NCBI GenBank assembly: GCA_017642885.1
Contig: JAEPOM010000022.1
Location: 1 to 48,548, forward strand
Reading direction: 5' to 3'
Length of the DNA: 48,548 nucleotides
From: Henriciella sp.
GTDB taxonomy: Bacteria > Pseudomonadota > Alphaproteobacteria > Caulobacterales > Hyphomonadaceae
Shown here: positions 40,598-48,511 of the stretch, in pieces
Layout of the letters: every line of letters starts with the position of its first letter
Numbering within the stretch: position 1 is the stretch's first letter
Notes under the pieces: model-generated
The model's input: the letters and a program-made list of their open reading frames with translations, nothing else
Databases searched by the model: none
What the model was told of the DNA's origin: nothing
Position numbers and translations under genes: made by a program

Positions 40598-41508
40598 CAG
40601 CGCATGATGGCTTTTTGGGCGTGCAGTCGGTTTTCAGCCTCGTCCCAGACGAGCGAAGCGGGTCCGTCGATGATGTCGGCGTCAACTTCCTCGCCCCGGT
40701 GCGCCGGCAGGCAGTGCAGGAACTTGGCGCTGCCCTGGGCCAGCTCCATCAAGTCTTCTGTGACCGCAAACGGATCGAGCTCGGCAAGACGGGCCTCGCC
40801 GTCCTTGTCACCCATAGAGACGAACGTGTCGGTGATCACAACATCGGCCCCGGCAACGGCTTCTTCGGCCGTGTCACAGAGGTCGATGCGCCCTTGGAGT
40901 TCGCGCGCGATGGCAACGTCATCTTCGTCCGGAGCGTAGCGATCCGGTGTCCCGATCGCGAAAGAGAAGCCGAATTTCGGCGCTGCGTGAATGAAGCTGG
41001 AACAGACATTATTACCGTCACCAACCCAGGCGAGCCGGGCACCCTGAAGGTTAACGCCGCTCTCTTCCAGGGTCATCAGGTCCGCCATGATCTGGCACGG
41101 GTGGGATCGGTCAGTCAGACCATTGATAACCGGCACCGATGCCGCTTCAGCAAAGACTTCGAGATCGCTGTGGCTGTTGGCGCGCAACATGACCATGTCG
41201 ACATAGCGACTGAGGACACGCGCTGTATCTTCAACGGTTTCACCGCGCCCAAGCTGCATATCTGAAGCCGTCGCGATGATGGAGTCGCCGCCAAGCTGGC
41301 GCATCGCAGCTTCAAAACTGAACCGGGTCCGGGTGGAGTTCTTCTCGAAGATCATCGCCATGGTGTGACCCTCGAGCGGGGCATCGGCATCAATGCGGCC
41401 CTTGGGCCACCCTTGTCGGGCGCGTTTCATCGCATGCGCCTGATCAAGAATGGCGCGCAGCTCGCTCGAGTCGAGCTGCCACAAGTCGATGAAATGCCGA
41501 TAGGTCAT
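40582..41508 (-). CDS. argF: ornithine carbamoyltransferase
   Basis: 308 residues. Forms citrulline from ornithine and carbamoyl phosphate in arginine synthesis. Carbamoyl-phosphate-binding STRTRFSFE (58-66), HPCQIMADL near 136, ornithine-binding DTFVSMGDK and the [12 protein letters not shown] loop containing the Cys-Leu-Pro motif are present. GGAGGG stands at good spacing before the ATG. argD, often its partner, is not adjacent; yaiI follows in the same transcript. argB is 26 kb away at 14.1 kb. Confidence 0.96.
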   Translation of the reverse strand: MTYRHFIDLWQLDSSELRAILDQAHAMKRARQGWPKGRIDADAPLEGHTMAMIFEKNSTRTRFSFEAAMRQLGGDSIIATASDMQLGRGETVEDTARVLSRYVDMVMLRANSHSDLEVFAEAASVPVINGLTDRSHPCQIMADLMTLEESGVNLQGARLAWVGDGNNVCSSFIHAAPKFGFSFAIGTPDRYAPDEDDVAIARELQGRIDLCDTAEEAVAGADVVITDTFVSMGDKDGEARLAELDPFAVTEDLMELAQGSAKFLHCLPAHRGEEVDADIIDGPASLVWDEAENRLHAQKAIMRWCLYK

Positions 41509-41599
41509 AAATCCCTCCGGGTAAAAGGAAGCGGCGCTCTTAGCCTATTTCCGCAGGGAAAGCTACTCAAACAAGAATCATGCGCGATCCGCAATAGTC

Positions 41600-41617
41600 G
41601 CGGCAGGTCTGTGCCGC
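41600..41617. repeat. hairpin in the argF/CASDH intergenic region
   Basis: GCGGCA-GGTCTG-TGCCGC is a perfect 6-bp inverted repeat with a 6-base loop, about 92-109 bases upstream of the argF start and 87 bases before the saccharopine-dehydrogenase-like gene. No T-run follows. Could be an operator or a leader hairpin of either divergent gene. Confidence 0.4.
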
Positions 41618-41703
41618 CGCGGCGCTGAATTTGAACTGGCGCACCGCGCTCAAGTTGAGTAGAGGCAGAGTCGTTCTTTGGACTTGGATTGAGGGCCCTA
41701 AAA

Positions 41704-42921
41704 ATGGATCGTGTCTTGATTATTGGTGCCGGCGCCGCCGGTTCTGTTGTCGCCCAGAAATGCGCAATGGACCGCGAAACGTTCAAGCACATTACGCTGG
41801 CGTCGCGGCGACTGGTGTCTTGTGAAAAAGTCGCCGCCCTGTGCGACACGCCGATCGAGATTGCTCAAGTTGATGCGGACAATGTCAACGAAACGATTGC
41901 TCTGATCGAAGAGGTTAAGCCGGATCTGGTGATCAATATGGCGCTGCCCTACCAGGATCTACCCATCATGGACGCCTGTCTCGCCACCAAGACCCATTAT
42001 ATGGACACGGCAAATTATGAGCCGCGTGACGTCGCGAAATTCGAGTATCACTGGCAATGGGCCTATCAGGATCGCTTCAAGGAAGCCGGTCTGACCGCCA
42101 TTCTCGGTTGCGGCTTCGATCCGGGCTGCACCAACATCTATTGCGCCTATGCCCAGCAGGAAGGCCTGTTCGACGAGATCGAGTATATTGACATTGTCGA
42201 CTGTAATGCCGGCGACCATGGCAAAACCTTCGCGACAAACTTCAATCCGGAAATCAATCTGCGCGAAGTGACGCAAGACGGGCGCTATTGGAAAAATGGC
42301 GAGTGGATCGAGATCCCCGCCCTCTCCATCCGCACCATGATCGATTACCCGGAGGTGGGCCCGCAAATGTCCTACCTGATCTATCACGAGGAAGAGGAAA
42401 GCCTGGTCAAGCACATCAAGGGGCTGAAACAGATCCGCTTCTGGATGACCTTTGGCGATGAGTACATCAAGCATCTCGATGTGTTCAAATCGATCGGCCT
42501 GATCGGGCTCAAGCCTATCAAACACAAGGGCATGGACGTGATCCCGATGGAGTTCCTGAAAGATCTGCTACCGGTCCCAAGCACTTTGGCCGAGGGCTAT
42601 ACTGGCAAGACCTCAATCGGCGTCATCCTGCGCGGCACCAAAGACGGCCAACCGGTGACCAAGATGATCTACAATGTTTGCGACCATGCCGAGACCAATA
42701 AGGAAGTCTCCGCCCAGGCCGTCAGCTACACAACGGGTGTCCCGCCGGTCTCCGGAGCCGCCATGTTCTTCAAAGGCGAATGGTCAGGCGCAGGCGTCTT
42801 CAATGTCGAGCAGTTCCCGGCCAAACCCTTCCTCGAAGACGTCGCAAAGCGCGGCCTGCCCTGGCATGTCATCGACGTTCCAGCCAGCAAGCAGGATGAC
42901 CTGTTCGCGGTGGAGACTTAG
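41704..42921 (+). CDS. carboxynorspermidine/carboxyspermidine dehydrogenase (saccharopine dehydrogenase family)
   Basis: 405 residues from ATG 41704 (five extra codons are possible upstream). N-terminal Rossmann motif VLIIGAGAAGSVVAQK, then LVINMALPYQDLPIMDAC and HYMDTANYEPRD, as in the saccharopine reductase-like group. With nspC at 44.6 kb it forms the two-enzyme route that condenses aspartate semialdehyde with a diamine to carboxy(nor)spermidine and decarboxylates it, replacing S-adenosylmethionine decarboxylase/spermidine synthase. Whether the diamine is putrescine or diaminopropane is not visible. The pair is separated by two other genes. Confidence 0.88.
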   Translation: MDRVLIIGAGAAGSVVAQKCAMDRETFKHITLASRRLVSCEKVAALCDTPIEIAQVDADNVNETIALIEEVKPDLVINMALPYQDLPIMDACLATKTHYMDTANYEPRDVAKFEYHWQWAYQDRFKEAGLTAILGCGFDPGCTNIYCAYAQQEGLFDEIEYIDIVDCNAGDHGKTFATNFNPEINLREVTQDGRYWKNGEWIEIPALSIRTMIDYPEVGPQMSYLIYHEEEESLVKHIKGLKQIRFWMTFGDEYIKHLDVFKSIGLIGLKPIKHKGMDVIPMEFLKDLLPVPSTLAEGYTGKTSIGVILRGTKDGQPVTKMIYNVCDHAETNKEVSAQAVSYTTGVPPVSGAAMFFKGEWSGAGVFNVEQFPAKPFLEDVAKRGLPWHVIDVPASKQDDLFAVET

Positions 42922-42944
42922 TCGCTTCGACGTCGGCGTACACA

Positions 42945-42976
42945 TTTTCGTGTGCGTGGTTGATTGCGCACGAAAA
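42945..42976. repeat. 11-bp inverted repeat downstream of the CASDH gene
   Basis: TTTTCGTGTGC (42945-42955) and GCGCACGAAAA (42966-42976) pair along 11 positions with one wobble, around a 10-base loop, 24 bases after the stop codon. A-rich arms flank it, so a bidirectional terminator is possible, but no clear U-tract follows the stem in the plus direction. Confidence 0.5.
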
Positions 42977-43015
42977 ACCGCGCACGGACGGGCGGTCTGA
43001 GTTTCAGGAGGTCCC

Positions 43016-43687
43016 ATGTCGCGAAATCTTGTTGGCGGTTTGATTACCGCAATCGTCCTGCTTGTGGCTGCGTGTTCGCCAAGCGGCGGTGAAGGGAAAC
43101 CCCTTTTCGTGTCCGCCGTCGACTACGCCGATTTTACACCGGCGCCTGGATGCACTGCGGATGTCGACGACGCGACTTATCGCGCCTGTATCGATCCGCG
43201 AGCGCTGTACGCCGCCGCGATCGAGTCCGCTACCCAAGCGGACAATCCGCTAATGGTGATCTGGGGATTTGAAGAATGCCCCTATTGCAAGAAGTTCGCC
43301 GCGGAAGAAATGAGCCCGGAGAACCCGCGCCTGATTAGCGATTTTGTTGGCAACACACTCACCGAGGCCCAGCGCGCCAGCCTGCCCGATAATGGACGCG
43401 ACTTTCAGATCAGCGTTCTTCACCTGCATGTGCGGGCCCCAATGGGAGAAGCGTTGGCCGAGCAGCTCGGAGTGACAGACATTGCGCGCTCCCGCGGTTG
43501 GCATCGCGTCTGGTCGCCATTCGTGACGTTCACCCGCCCCGGCTCGCACACGTTCGTGGCCCAAACCCAGTTTCAGCAAGGTGAGAAGCCTTGCAACTAT
43601 GTCGATGACTTCGCCATCAGCCTGGAGCAAATCGGGTACATTCCCGCTGATGAAAGCAAGGAACGACCCATGTGCGCGGCGGCGTGA
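43016..43687 (+). CDS. thioredoxin-fold lipoprotein with CPYC motif
   Basis: 223 residues; TCAGGAGG stands just before the ATG. A lipoprotein signal with lipobox VAAC (Cys20) predicts anchoring in a membrane facing the periplasm. The thioredoxin-like part follows (NPLMVIWGFEECPYCKKFAAEEM), with the redox pair Cys88-Cys91; a cis-Pro-like position is in WSPFVTFTRPG. Further cysteines (CTAD, RACID, EKPCNY, PMCAAA) are present. Resembles SoxW/DsbE-like periplasmic redox proteins; partner unknown. Placed between the two polyamine genes, but a link is not evident. Confidence 0.8.
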   Translation: MSRNLVGGLITAIVLLVAACSPSGGEGKPLFVSAVDYADFTPAPGCTADVDDATYRACIDPRALYAAAIESATQADNPLMVIWGFEECPYCKKFAAEEMSPENPRLISDFVGNTLTEAQRASLPDNGRDFQISVLHLHVRAPMGEALAEQLGVTDIARSRGWHRVWSPFVTFTRPGSHTFVAQTQFQQGEKPCNYVDDFAISLEQIGYIPADESKERPMCAAA

Positions 43688-43732
43688 CCGGACGGTTCGA
43701 CTCGCCAACCCAACCGGCATAGTGTGCCGGTC

Positions 43733-44641
43733 ATGTTCGACACCATCCTCTACCAAATCGACAACGGCCGCGCGCGGATCACGCTAAACCGGCCGGACAA
43801 GCTGAACGCGATGAGCCTGAAAATGCAGGCCGAGTTGTCTGAAGCCTTGTGGGATGCCGATGCCCGCAAGGACGTCCATTGCGCCATCATCAAAGGCGCC
43901 GGGCGAGCCTTCACAGCCGGGTATGACCTGACCGGCGGCGACGGCGTTCCGATTTCGCGCCTACAGGCGGAAAACCCGGACGCGCCTTATCGCGGCTATC
44001 GCAGCGTGGATGACGATATCTGGCAACTCGAGCGGGCCCAGAGATACCGCATGGCGGCGTTCGACATGCACAAGCCAGTGATCGCTCAAGTGCATGGGCA
44101 TTGCAAAGCTGGCGGGACCGACCTCGTCCTGCTGTGCGACATCGTTATCGTCGCCGATGATGCCGAGATCGGCTTTCCTGCCGGGCGAGATCTCGGTGCG
44201 CTTCCCAATCAGTTCTGGCTGCACAATCTGGGACCACAATGGACGAAGAGGCTGCTGCTCACCGGAGACAGCATTAGCGGGACTCAGGCGGCGGAGATCG
44301 GCTTTGCATTGAAGTCCGTGCCGCCGGACCTGCTGGAAGCTGAAGTCGAGGGGCTCGCTGATCGGTTTGCTCAGATCGATCCAGACATTCTCGCCGCCAA
44401 CAAGCGGGCGGTGAATATGGGCCTCGAACTCATGGGCGCGCGTACGCTGCAACGCTACGCAGCCGAGAATGATGCCCGCGGACATCAGGCGGCGAGCGCG
44501 CGGGCGTTCGTGAAACATGCCAGCGAGGTTGGCCTTAAACAGGCGCTCCACGATCGCGACGCGCCGTTTGGCGATGGCCGCGTTCGGATCAAAGGACATG
44601 AGCGGCGCGATGAAGATGGCCGCTTGATCGACGAAGAATAA
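43733..44641 (+). CDS. enoyl-CoA hydratase/isomerase family protein (crotonase)
   Basis: 302 residues from ATG 43733 (a GTG three codons upstream is possible). Crotonase fold: ITLNRPDKLNAMSLKMQAEL, IIKGAGRAFTAGYDLTGGDG with the oxyanion-hole Ala-Gly, KPVIAQVHGHCKAGGTDLVLLCD with the second oxyanion glycine pair, and LTGDSISGTQAAEIGF. The catalytic-glutamate positions of true hydratases are not conserved as far as I can judge (AEIGFPAGRDLGALP), so the reaction is open. It is followed 8 bases later by nspC. Confidence 0.85.
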   Translation: MFDTILYQIDNGRARITLNRPDKLNAMSLKMQAELSEALWDADARKDVHCAIIKGAGRAFTAGYDLTGGDGVPISRLQAENPDAPYRGYRSVDDDIWQLERAQRYRMAAFDMHKPVIAQVHGHCKAGGTDLVLLCDIVIVADDAEIGFPAGRDLGALPNQFWLHNLGPQWTKRLLLTGDSISGTQAAEIGFALKSVPPDLLEAEVEGLADRFAQIDPDILAANKRAVNMGLELMGARTLQRYAAENDARGHQAASARAFVKHASEVGLKQALHDRDAPFGDGRVRIKGHERRDEDGRLIDEE

Positions 44642-44649
44642 AAGCGCAA

Positions 44650-45792
44650 ATGCGCGCTATGACGCTCGATACGCTTCCAACCCCTTGCTTCGTCCTGGAT
44701 CTCGCCAGGCTGCGCGCCAATCTCGAAACCGCCGCGCGAGTGCGTGAAGCGGCGGATTGCAAGATCCTGCTCGCAACCAAGGCGTTTGCGCTTCCTGCCG
44801 TATTTCCAATGATGCGGGACTATCTCGATGGCACCACGGCCAGCGGCGAGCAGGAGGCTCAGCTCGGCGCCGAGGCGTTTGGCAAAGAGGTCCACGTCTA
44901 CTCGCCCGCCTATGCCCCGGGTGAGGTTGAACGCCTTTGTGAGATCGCCCAGCACATCTATTTCAACTCAGCTGCGCAGCTGGCACGGTACGGGCCGATC
45001 GCTAAAGCCGCCGGGGCTGAGATCGGCTTGCGGGTCAATCCGGGCTACTCCAATGCAACCCTGGGCGGCGATCTCTATGATCCCTGCGCGCCAATGTCCC
45101 GGTTTGGTGAAGTGCCGGAGAAACTCGCCGAGATTGATTGGTCCGGCGTCGATATCTTCCATGTCCATGCGCTCTGCGAGAGCCTTGCGGACGGATCGGT
45201 TGGACTGATTGAGCACGTGGCCGAAAAGTTTGCGCCAGCGCTTAAACAAGTTAGCGCCGTGAACTTTGGCGGCGGGCATTTCCTGAATGCGGAAGGCTAT
45301 GAAATTGATCGACTGATCGCCGCGATCAAGGCGTTCCGCGCGCGATTTGATGTAGACGTTATCTTGGAGCCGGGCGGTGGATTGGTCGTGAACACGGGCG
45401 AGCTGCACGCGAGCGTCATCGACCTGCACTGGAATGACGGCGATATCGCGCTGCTCGACGCCAGCGCCTCCACTCACATGCCGGATGTCCTGGAAGCGCC
45501 CTACCGCCCCGAGATCGTTGGCGCAGACGCCGCTGGCGAGCGAGCGCATACATATCGTCTCGCAGGTCGCACGTGCATGACGGGGGATATTATCGGTGAC
45601 TATTCGTTCGACGCACCACTGAAGCCCGGCGACCGCGTCATCTTCCGAGATCAGATGCACTACTCCTTCGTCAAGACCAATACGTTCAATGGCAATCCCC
45701 TCGCCAATCTTGCGATTTGCCACGAAGACGGCCACGTCGAACAGCTCAGCGAATTTGGTTATGACGCATTCAGATCACGCTTAGGTCGCTAA
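44650..45792 (+). CDS. nspC: carboxynorspermidine decarboxylase
   Basis: 380 residues. PLP-dependent alanine-racemase-fold decarboxylase that finishes carboxyspermidine-type polyamine synthesis. The PLP lysine is Lys44 in LLATKAFALP, followed by DGTTASGEQEAQLG, the HVHALCESLADGS and NFGGGHFLN loops, the LEPGGGLV phosphate-binding loop and RTCMTGDIIGDYSF with the catalytic Cys. An ATG three codons downstream (44659) is an alternative start. Its enzyme partner lies at 41.7 kb. Confidence 0.92.
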   Translation: MRAMTLDTLPTPCFVLDLARLRANLETAARVREAADCKILLATKAFALPAVFPMMRDYLDGTTASGEQEAQLGAEAFGKEVHVYSPAYAPGEVERLCEIAQHIYFNSAAQLARYGPIAKAAGAEIGLRVNPGYSNATLGGDLYDPCAPMSRFGEVPEKLAEIDWSGVDIFHVHALCESLADGSVGLIEHVAEKFAPALKQVSAVNFGGGHFLNAEGYEIDRLIAAIKAFRARFDVDVILEPGGGLVVNTGELHASVIDLHWNDGDIALLDASASTHMPDVLEAPYRPEIVGADAAGERAHTYRLAGRTCMTGDIIGDYSFDAPLKPGDRVIFRDQMHYSFVKTNTFNGNPLANLAICHEDGHVEQLSEFGYDAFRSRLGR

Positions 45793-45822
45793 TTTTTCAC
45801 ATCTTTTGCCGACAGTCCCGGC

Positions 45823-46692
45823 ATGCAACGCACGCTTGATTCCCGAGTGGATCAAACTCTCGAACGCATTTTGCCCGGGCTAGAGGCCTGGCTTGGTCGT
45901 TTTCTGCCGGACCGCTTAGTGTTGGCGCTTGTCGAGTTCCTAGTGTTTGGGATCAAACAAGCCTGGGCAAGCCTGTTTGGGGGCCTGCTTTTGCTGGGCA
46001 TGATCGCCACGCGCTACGCTTATCTGGACACCGCACCGATCGCCCGATACGACTTTCTGGTTTTGTATGCACTCGCCATTCAGGCCCTGTTCCTGATCAC
46101 CCGGCTTGAACGGCCAAGCGAAGCCATCGTCATTCTGATCTTTCACCTAGTCGGCACTGCCATGGAAGTCTTCAAGACCGAAGCAGGATCGTGGCTTTAC
46201 CCGGAAGACAATCTGCTCCGGATTGGCGGCGTTCCTTTGTTTTCAGGCTTCATGTACGCTGCGGTGGGATCTTACTTCGCGCGGGCGGCGCGCGTGTTTG
46301 AGTTTCGCTGGCACGCCTATCCGCGCATCGCGCTAACTCTGGCACTGGCTTTCGGGATCTATATCAACTTTTTCAGCCACCACTTTATCATGGATGCGCG
46401 CTACCTGCTGTTCGCACTGACGGGACTGATCTTCTGGCGCACGCGGGTCCATTACCGCGTCTGGCGGTGGCAGCATCAGATGCCGCTTCTGGTCGGATTT
46501 TTCCTGGTCAGCGTGTTCATCTGGATCGCCGAAAACGTCGCCACGTTCACAGCCATATGGCTCTACCCGGGACAGGAAGATGGCTGGCACATGGTGTCGC
46601 TGCAGAAGCTTGGCAGCTGGTATCTATTGATGATCATTTCCTGGGTTTTGGTGACCCTGGTCCAGCGTCCGAAAGCGGTGACCGAAGCTTAG
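45823..46692 (+). CDS. DUF817 integral membrane protein
   Basis: 289 residues with seven to eight membrane helices and the family signature HLVGTAMEVFKTEAGSWLYPED plus IWIAENVATFTAIWLYPGQEDGW. Function of DUF817 is not established. It starts 30 bases after nspC and could be read from the same transcript; a role in that pathway is not implied by sequence. Its end overlaps the convergent VOC gene by 4 bases. Confidence 0.88.
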   Translation: MQRTLDSRVDQTLERILPGLEAWLGRFLPDRLVLALVEFLVFGIKQAWASLFGGLLLLGMIATRYAYLDTAPIARYDFLVLYALAIQALFLITRLERPSEAIVILIFHLVGTAMEVFKTEAGSWLYPEDNLLRIGGVPLFSGFMYAAVGSYFARAARVFEFRWHAYPRIALTLALAFGIYINFFSHHFIMDARYLLFALTGLIFWRTRVHYRVWRWQHQMPLLVGFFLVSVFIWIAENVATFTAIWLYPGQEDGWHMVSLQKLGSWYLLMIISWVLVTLVQRPKAVTEA

Positions 46693-47078
46693 TCGCGATT
46701 ATGCTGTGGTTCCCACAATTCAACCGGATTTCCCTCCGGATCATAGACGCGCGCGAAACTGCCATTTGGGTGGGGATTGTCCGGGTCGATGGTCACTTCG
46801 TTTCCGTTGCCCCGTAATTGCGCGACCATTTTCTCCAGACTCGCGACCCGGAAGTTCAGCATGAACGACTTCGATTTGTCGTCGCCGAAATAGGCCGTGT
46901 CCTCGTTGAATGGTGCGAACACAGTCGGCCCCTCATTCTGGTGCCAGGGCTCAGTATCATAGTCGCTTGGGACCGGATCGATACCGAAATTCTCATCGTA
47001 CCAAGCCGCAAGTTTGGCCGCGTCTCTGGCACGGAAAAAGAACCCTCCAAATCCGGTAATACGTTCTTTCTCGGTCAT
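46689..47078 (-). CDS. VOC family protein (glyoxalase/bleomycin resistance fold)
   Basis: 129 residues. Beta-alpha-beta-beta-beta units of the vicinal oxygen chelate fold: GFGGFFFRARDAAKLAAWYDENFG at the start and FARVYDPEGNPVELWEP with the metal-ligand Glu at the end. Reaction unknown. GGGAAC precedes the ATG. Convergent with the DUF817 gene; divergent from the SDR gene across 198 bases. Confidence 0.85.
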   Translation of the reverse strand: MTEKERITGFGGFFFRARDAAKLAAWYDENFGIDPVPSDYDTEPWHQNEGPTVFAPFNEDTAYFGDDKSKSFMLNFRVASLEKMVAQLRGNGNEVTIDPDNPHPNGSFARVYDPEGNPVELWEPQHNRD

Positions 47079-47276
47079 CTTTCAGTTCCCCATTTTGCGC
47101 CCTGAGGCAGTATGATCGATTTTTTCGTTGACGCAATGCGCCCCCTTATTATGTGTGCGCGACCAAGAGGAGCTTTCGAGAGACAATGAACTAGCGGCAC
47201 CGGTCATCCGGAAATGATCAATTTGCCCCACGCGCCTGACGCGTGCTTCATTACATGTTCTCTTGAGAGGTTTCTT

Positions 47277-48056
47277 ATGCCCCGTTTGAAAAACAAGATC
47301 GCGCTGGTCACAGGCGCTGCCCGCGGTATTGGTGCCGCCATCGCAAAAGCCTTCGCCGATGAAGGCGCGGATGTCATCGTTACGGACATTCTGGACGCGC
47401 AAGGCCAGGCCCACGCCGACCAGATCGGCGCGGCCTATCACCGTCTGGATGTGGCGCGGTCGAAAGACTGGCGGGCCGTCCTGTCTGCGCACCCGAAGCT
47501 CGATATTCTCGTCAACAATGCCGGGATCACAGGGTTTGAATCTGGTGAGCTTATCCATGATCCAGAGCATGTCTCGCTGGACGCCTGGCACCAGGTGCAT
47601 GCGGTCAACCTGGATGGCACCCTGCTCGGCTGCCAGACCGCCATAAAAGCTATGAAATCCACTGGCCAAGGCAGTATCATCAACATCGCCTCGCGGTCCG
47701 GCCTGGTTGGGATTCCGGGCGCCGCCGCCTATGCGAGCTCGAAGGCGGCGATCATCAATCATTCCCGCTCGGTCGCTCTTTACTGTGCTCAGAACGGATG
47801 GGCGATCCGCTGTAACGCGATTGCACCAGCGGCCATCCTGACCCCGATCTGGGAGCCGATGATCGGCGACGGACCCGATCGCGAAGACCGTATGGCAGCC
47901 CTGGTCGCCGACACGCCGATGAAGCGCTTTGGCACCCCGGAAGAGGTCGCGGCCATCGCTGTCCTGCTCGCCAGCGACGAGGCGGCTTACATGACCGGGG
48001 AGGCTTTGACCCTGGATGGCGGCTTGCTGGCAGGCTCAGCGGCAAGCCCCGGCTAA
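47277..48056 (+). CDS. short-chain dehydrogenase/reductase
   Basis: 259 residues from ATG 47277, with GAGAGG upstream; a longer frame has no SDR match. NAD(P)-binding TGAARGIG (12-19), NNAG, the catalytic Ser in NIASRSG and the Tyr-x-x-x-Lys motif in AAYASSK. The acidic residue in VTDILD after strand 2 favours NAD(H). The ending GEALTLDGG is typical of classical SDRs. Substrate unknown. It is the last full gene before the tRNA-Thr. Confidence 0.9.
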   Translation: MPRLKNKIALVTGAARGIGAAIAKAFADEGADVIVTDILDAQGQAHADQIGAAYHRLDVARSKDWRAVLSAHPKLDILVNNAGITGFESGELIHDPEHVSLDAWHQVHAVNLDGTLLGCQTAIKAMKSTGQGSIINIASRSGLVGIPGAAAYASSKAAIINHSRSVALYCAQNGWAIRCNAIAPAAILTPIWEPMIGDGPDREDRMAALVADTPMKRFGTPEEVAAIAVLLASDEAAYMTGEALTLDGGLLAGSAASPG

Positions 48057-48127
48057 GCGCGGACGGCAAGTCTGTGCGTGAAGCTATGGCTTGCCGAACC
48101 CCGCCGGGCGGAGTATGTCACCGCCTT

Positions 48128-48139
48128 CAATTTGGTTGG
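48128..48139. repeat. 12-bp direct repeat, copy 1 (at the tRNA-Thr 5' edge)
   Basis: CAATTTGGTTGG lies immediately before and into the first base of tRNA-Thr; an identical copy is at 48498-48509, inside the insertion-sequence edge. Exact 12-base matches within 400 bases are rarely accidental. Confidence 0.5.
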
Positions 48140-48214
48140 CCGCGTTAGCTCAGCTGGTAGAGCATCGCATTCGTAATGCGGAGGTCGGGTGTTCAAGTCA
48201 CCTACGCGGCACCA
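48139..48214 (+). tRNA. tRNA-Thr (anticodon CGT)
   Basis: A complete cloverleaf can be drawn: acceptor GCCGCGT/ACGCGGC, D-arm GCTC/GAGC, anticodon arm TCGCA/TGCGG with loop TTCGTAA (anticodon CGT, reading ACG), T-arm GGGTG/CACCT with loop TTCAAGT, discriminator A and an encoded CCA end at 48212-48214. It stands alone. The DNA downstream of its 3' end is suddenly AT-rich, as at many tRNA insertion hot spots. Confidence 0.95.
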
Positions 48215-48472
48215 TTTTCCTAATATTTCAATGACTTACACCAACCGAGCACAATCACCTAAAGTTGTGTGCTCTCCCAGAATTCAGAATAAAAACAACA
48301 TTGTAATCAAATATCTAGGATTCTAGCACTGTCGAAAGAGAGTAAAAGGTGAGTAACTTTTGGAGAGTTATCCACACGCTCGCAATTTAGCGTTATTCCT
48401 AGTATGATAAGATGAGAAGGATTTTAGATTTTTGGGGGAAGCGTATGGTGCACCCTCGAAAGAACTAGGACG
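48215..48472. other. AT-rich gene-poor segment after tRNA-Thr
   Basis: No plausible gene. Base composition is clearly lower in GC than the rest of the window. It contains the hairpin GAGCACA...TGTGCTC (48247-48274), a perfect DnaA-box sequence TTATCCACA (48368-48376) and, just before it, AAAAG-GTGAGTAA-CTTTT. No integrase gene is visible in the window. It probably belongs to a horizontally acquired region that continues to the right. Confidence 0.6.
48368..48376 (+). other. consensus DnaA box
   Basis: TTATCCACA equals the high-affinity DnaA-box consensus, in an AT-rich, gene-free tract. A single box proves no origin; chance occurrence or a regulatory DnaA site are both possible. Confidence 0.4.
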
Positions 48473-48497
48473 TGAACCGCCCCGGTAACCCCGGAGG

Positions 48498-48509
48498 CAA
48501 TTTGGTTGG
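48498..48509. repeat. 12-bp direct repeat, copy 2 (inside the insertion-sequence edge)
   Basis: CAATTTGGTTGG, identical to 48128-48139, 25 bases inside the insertion-sequence end. Confidence 0.5.
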
Positions 48510-48511
48510 GG

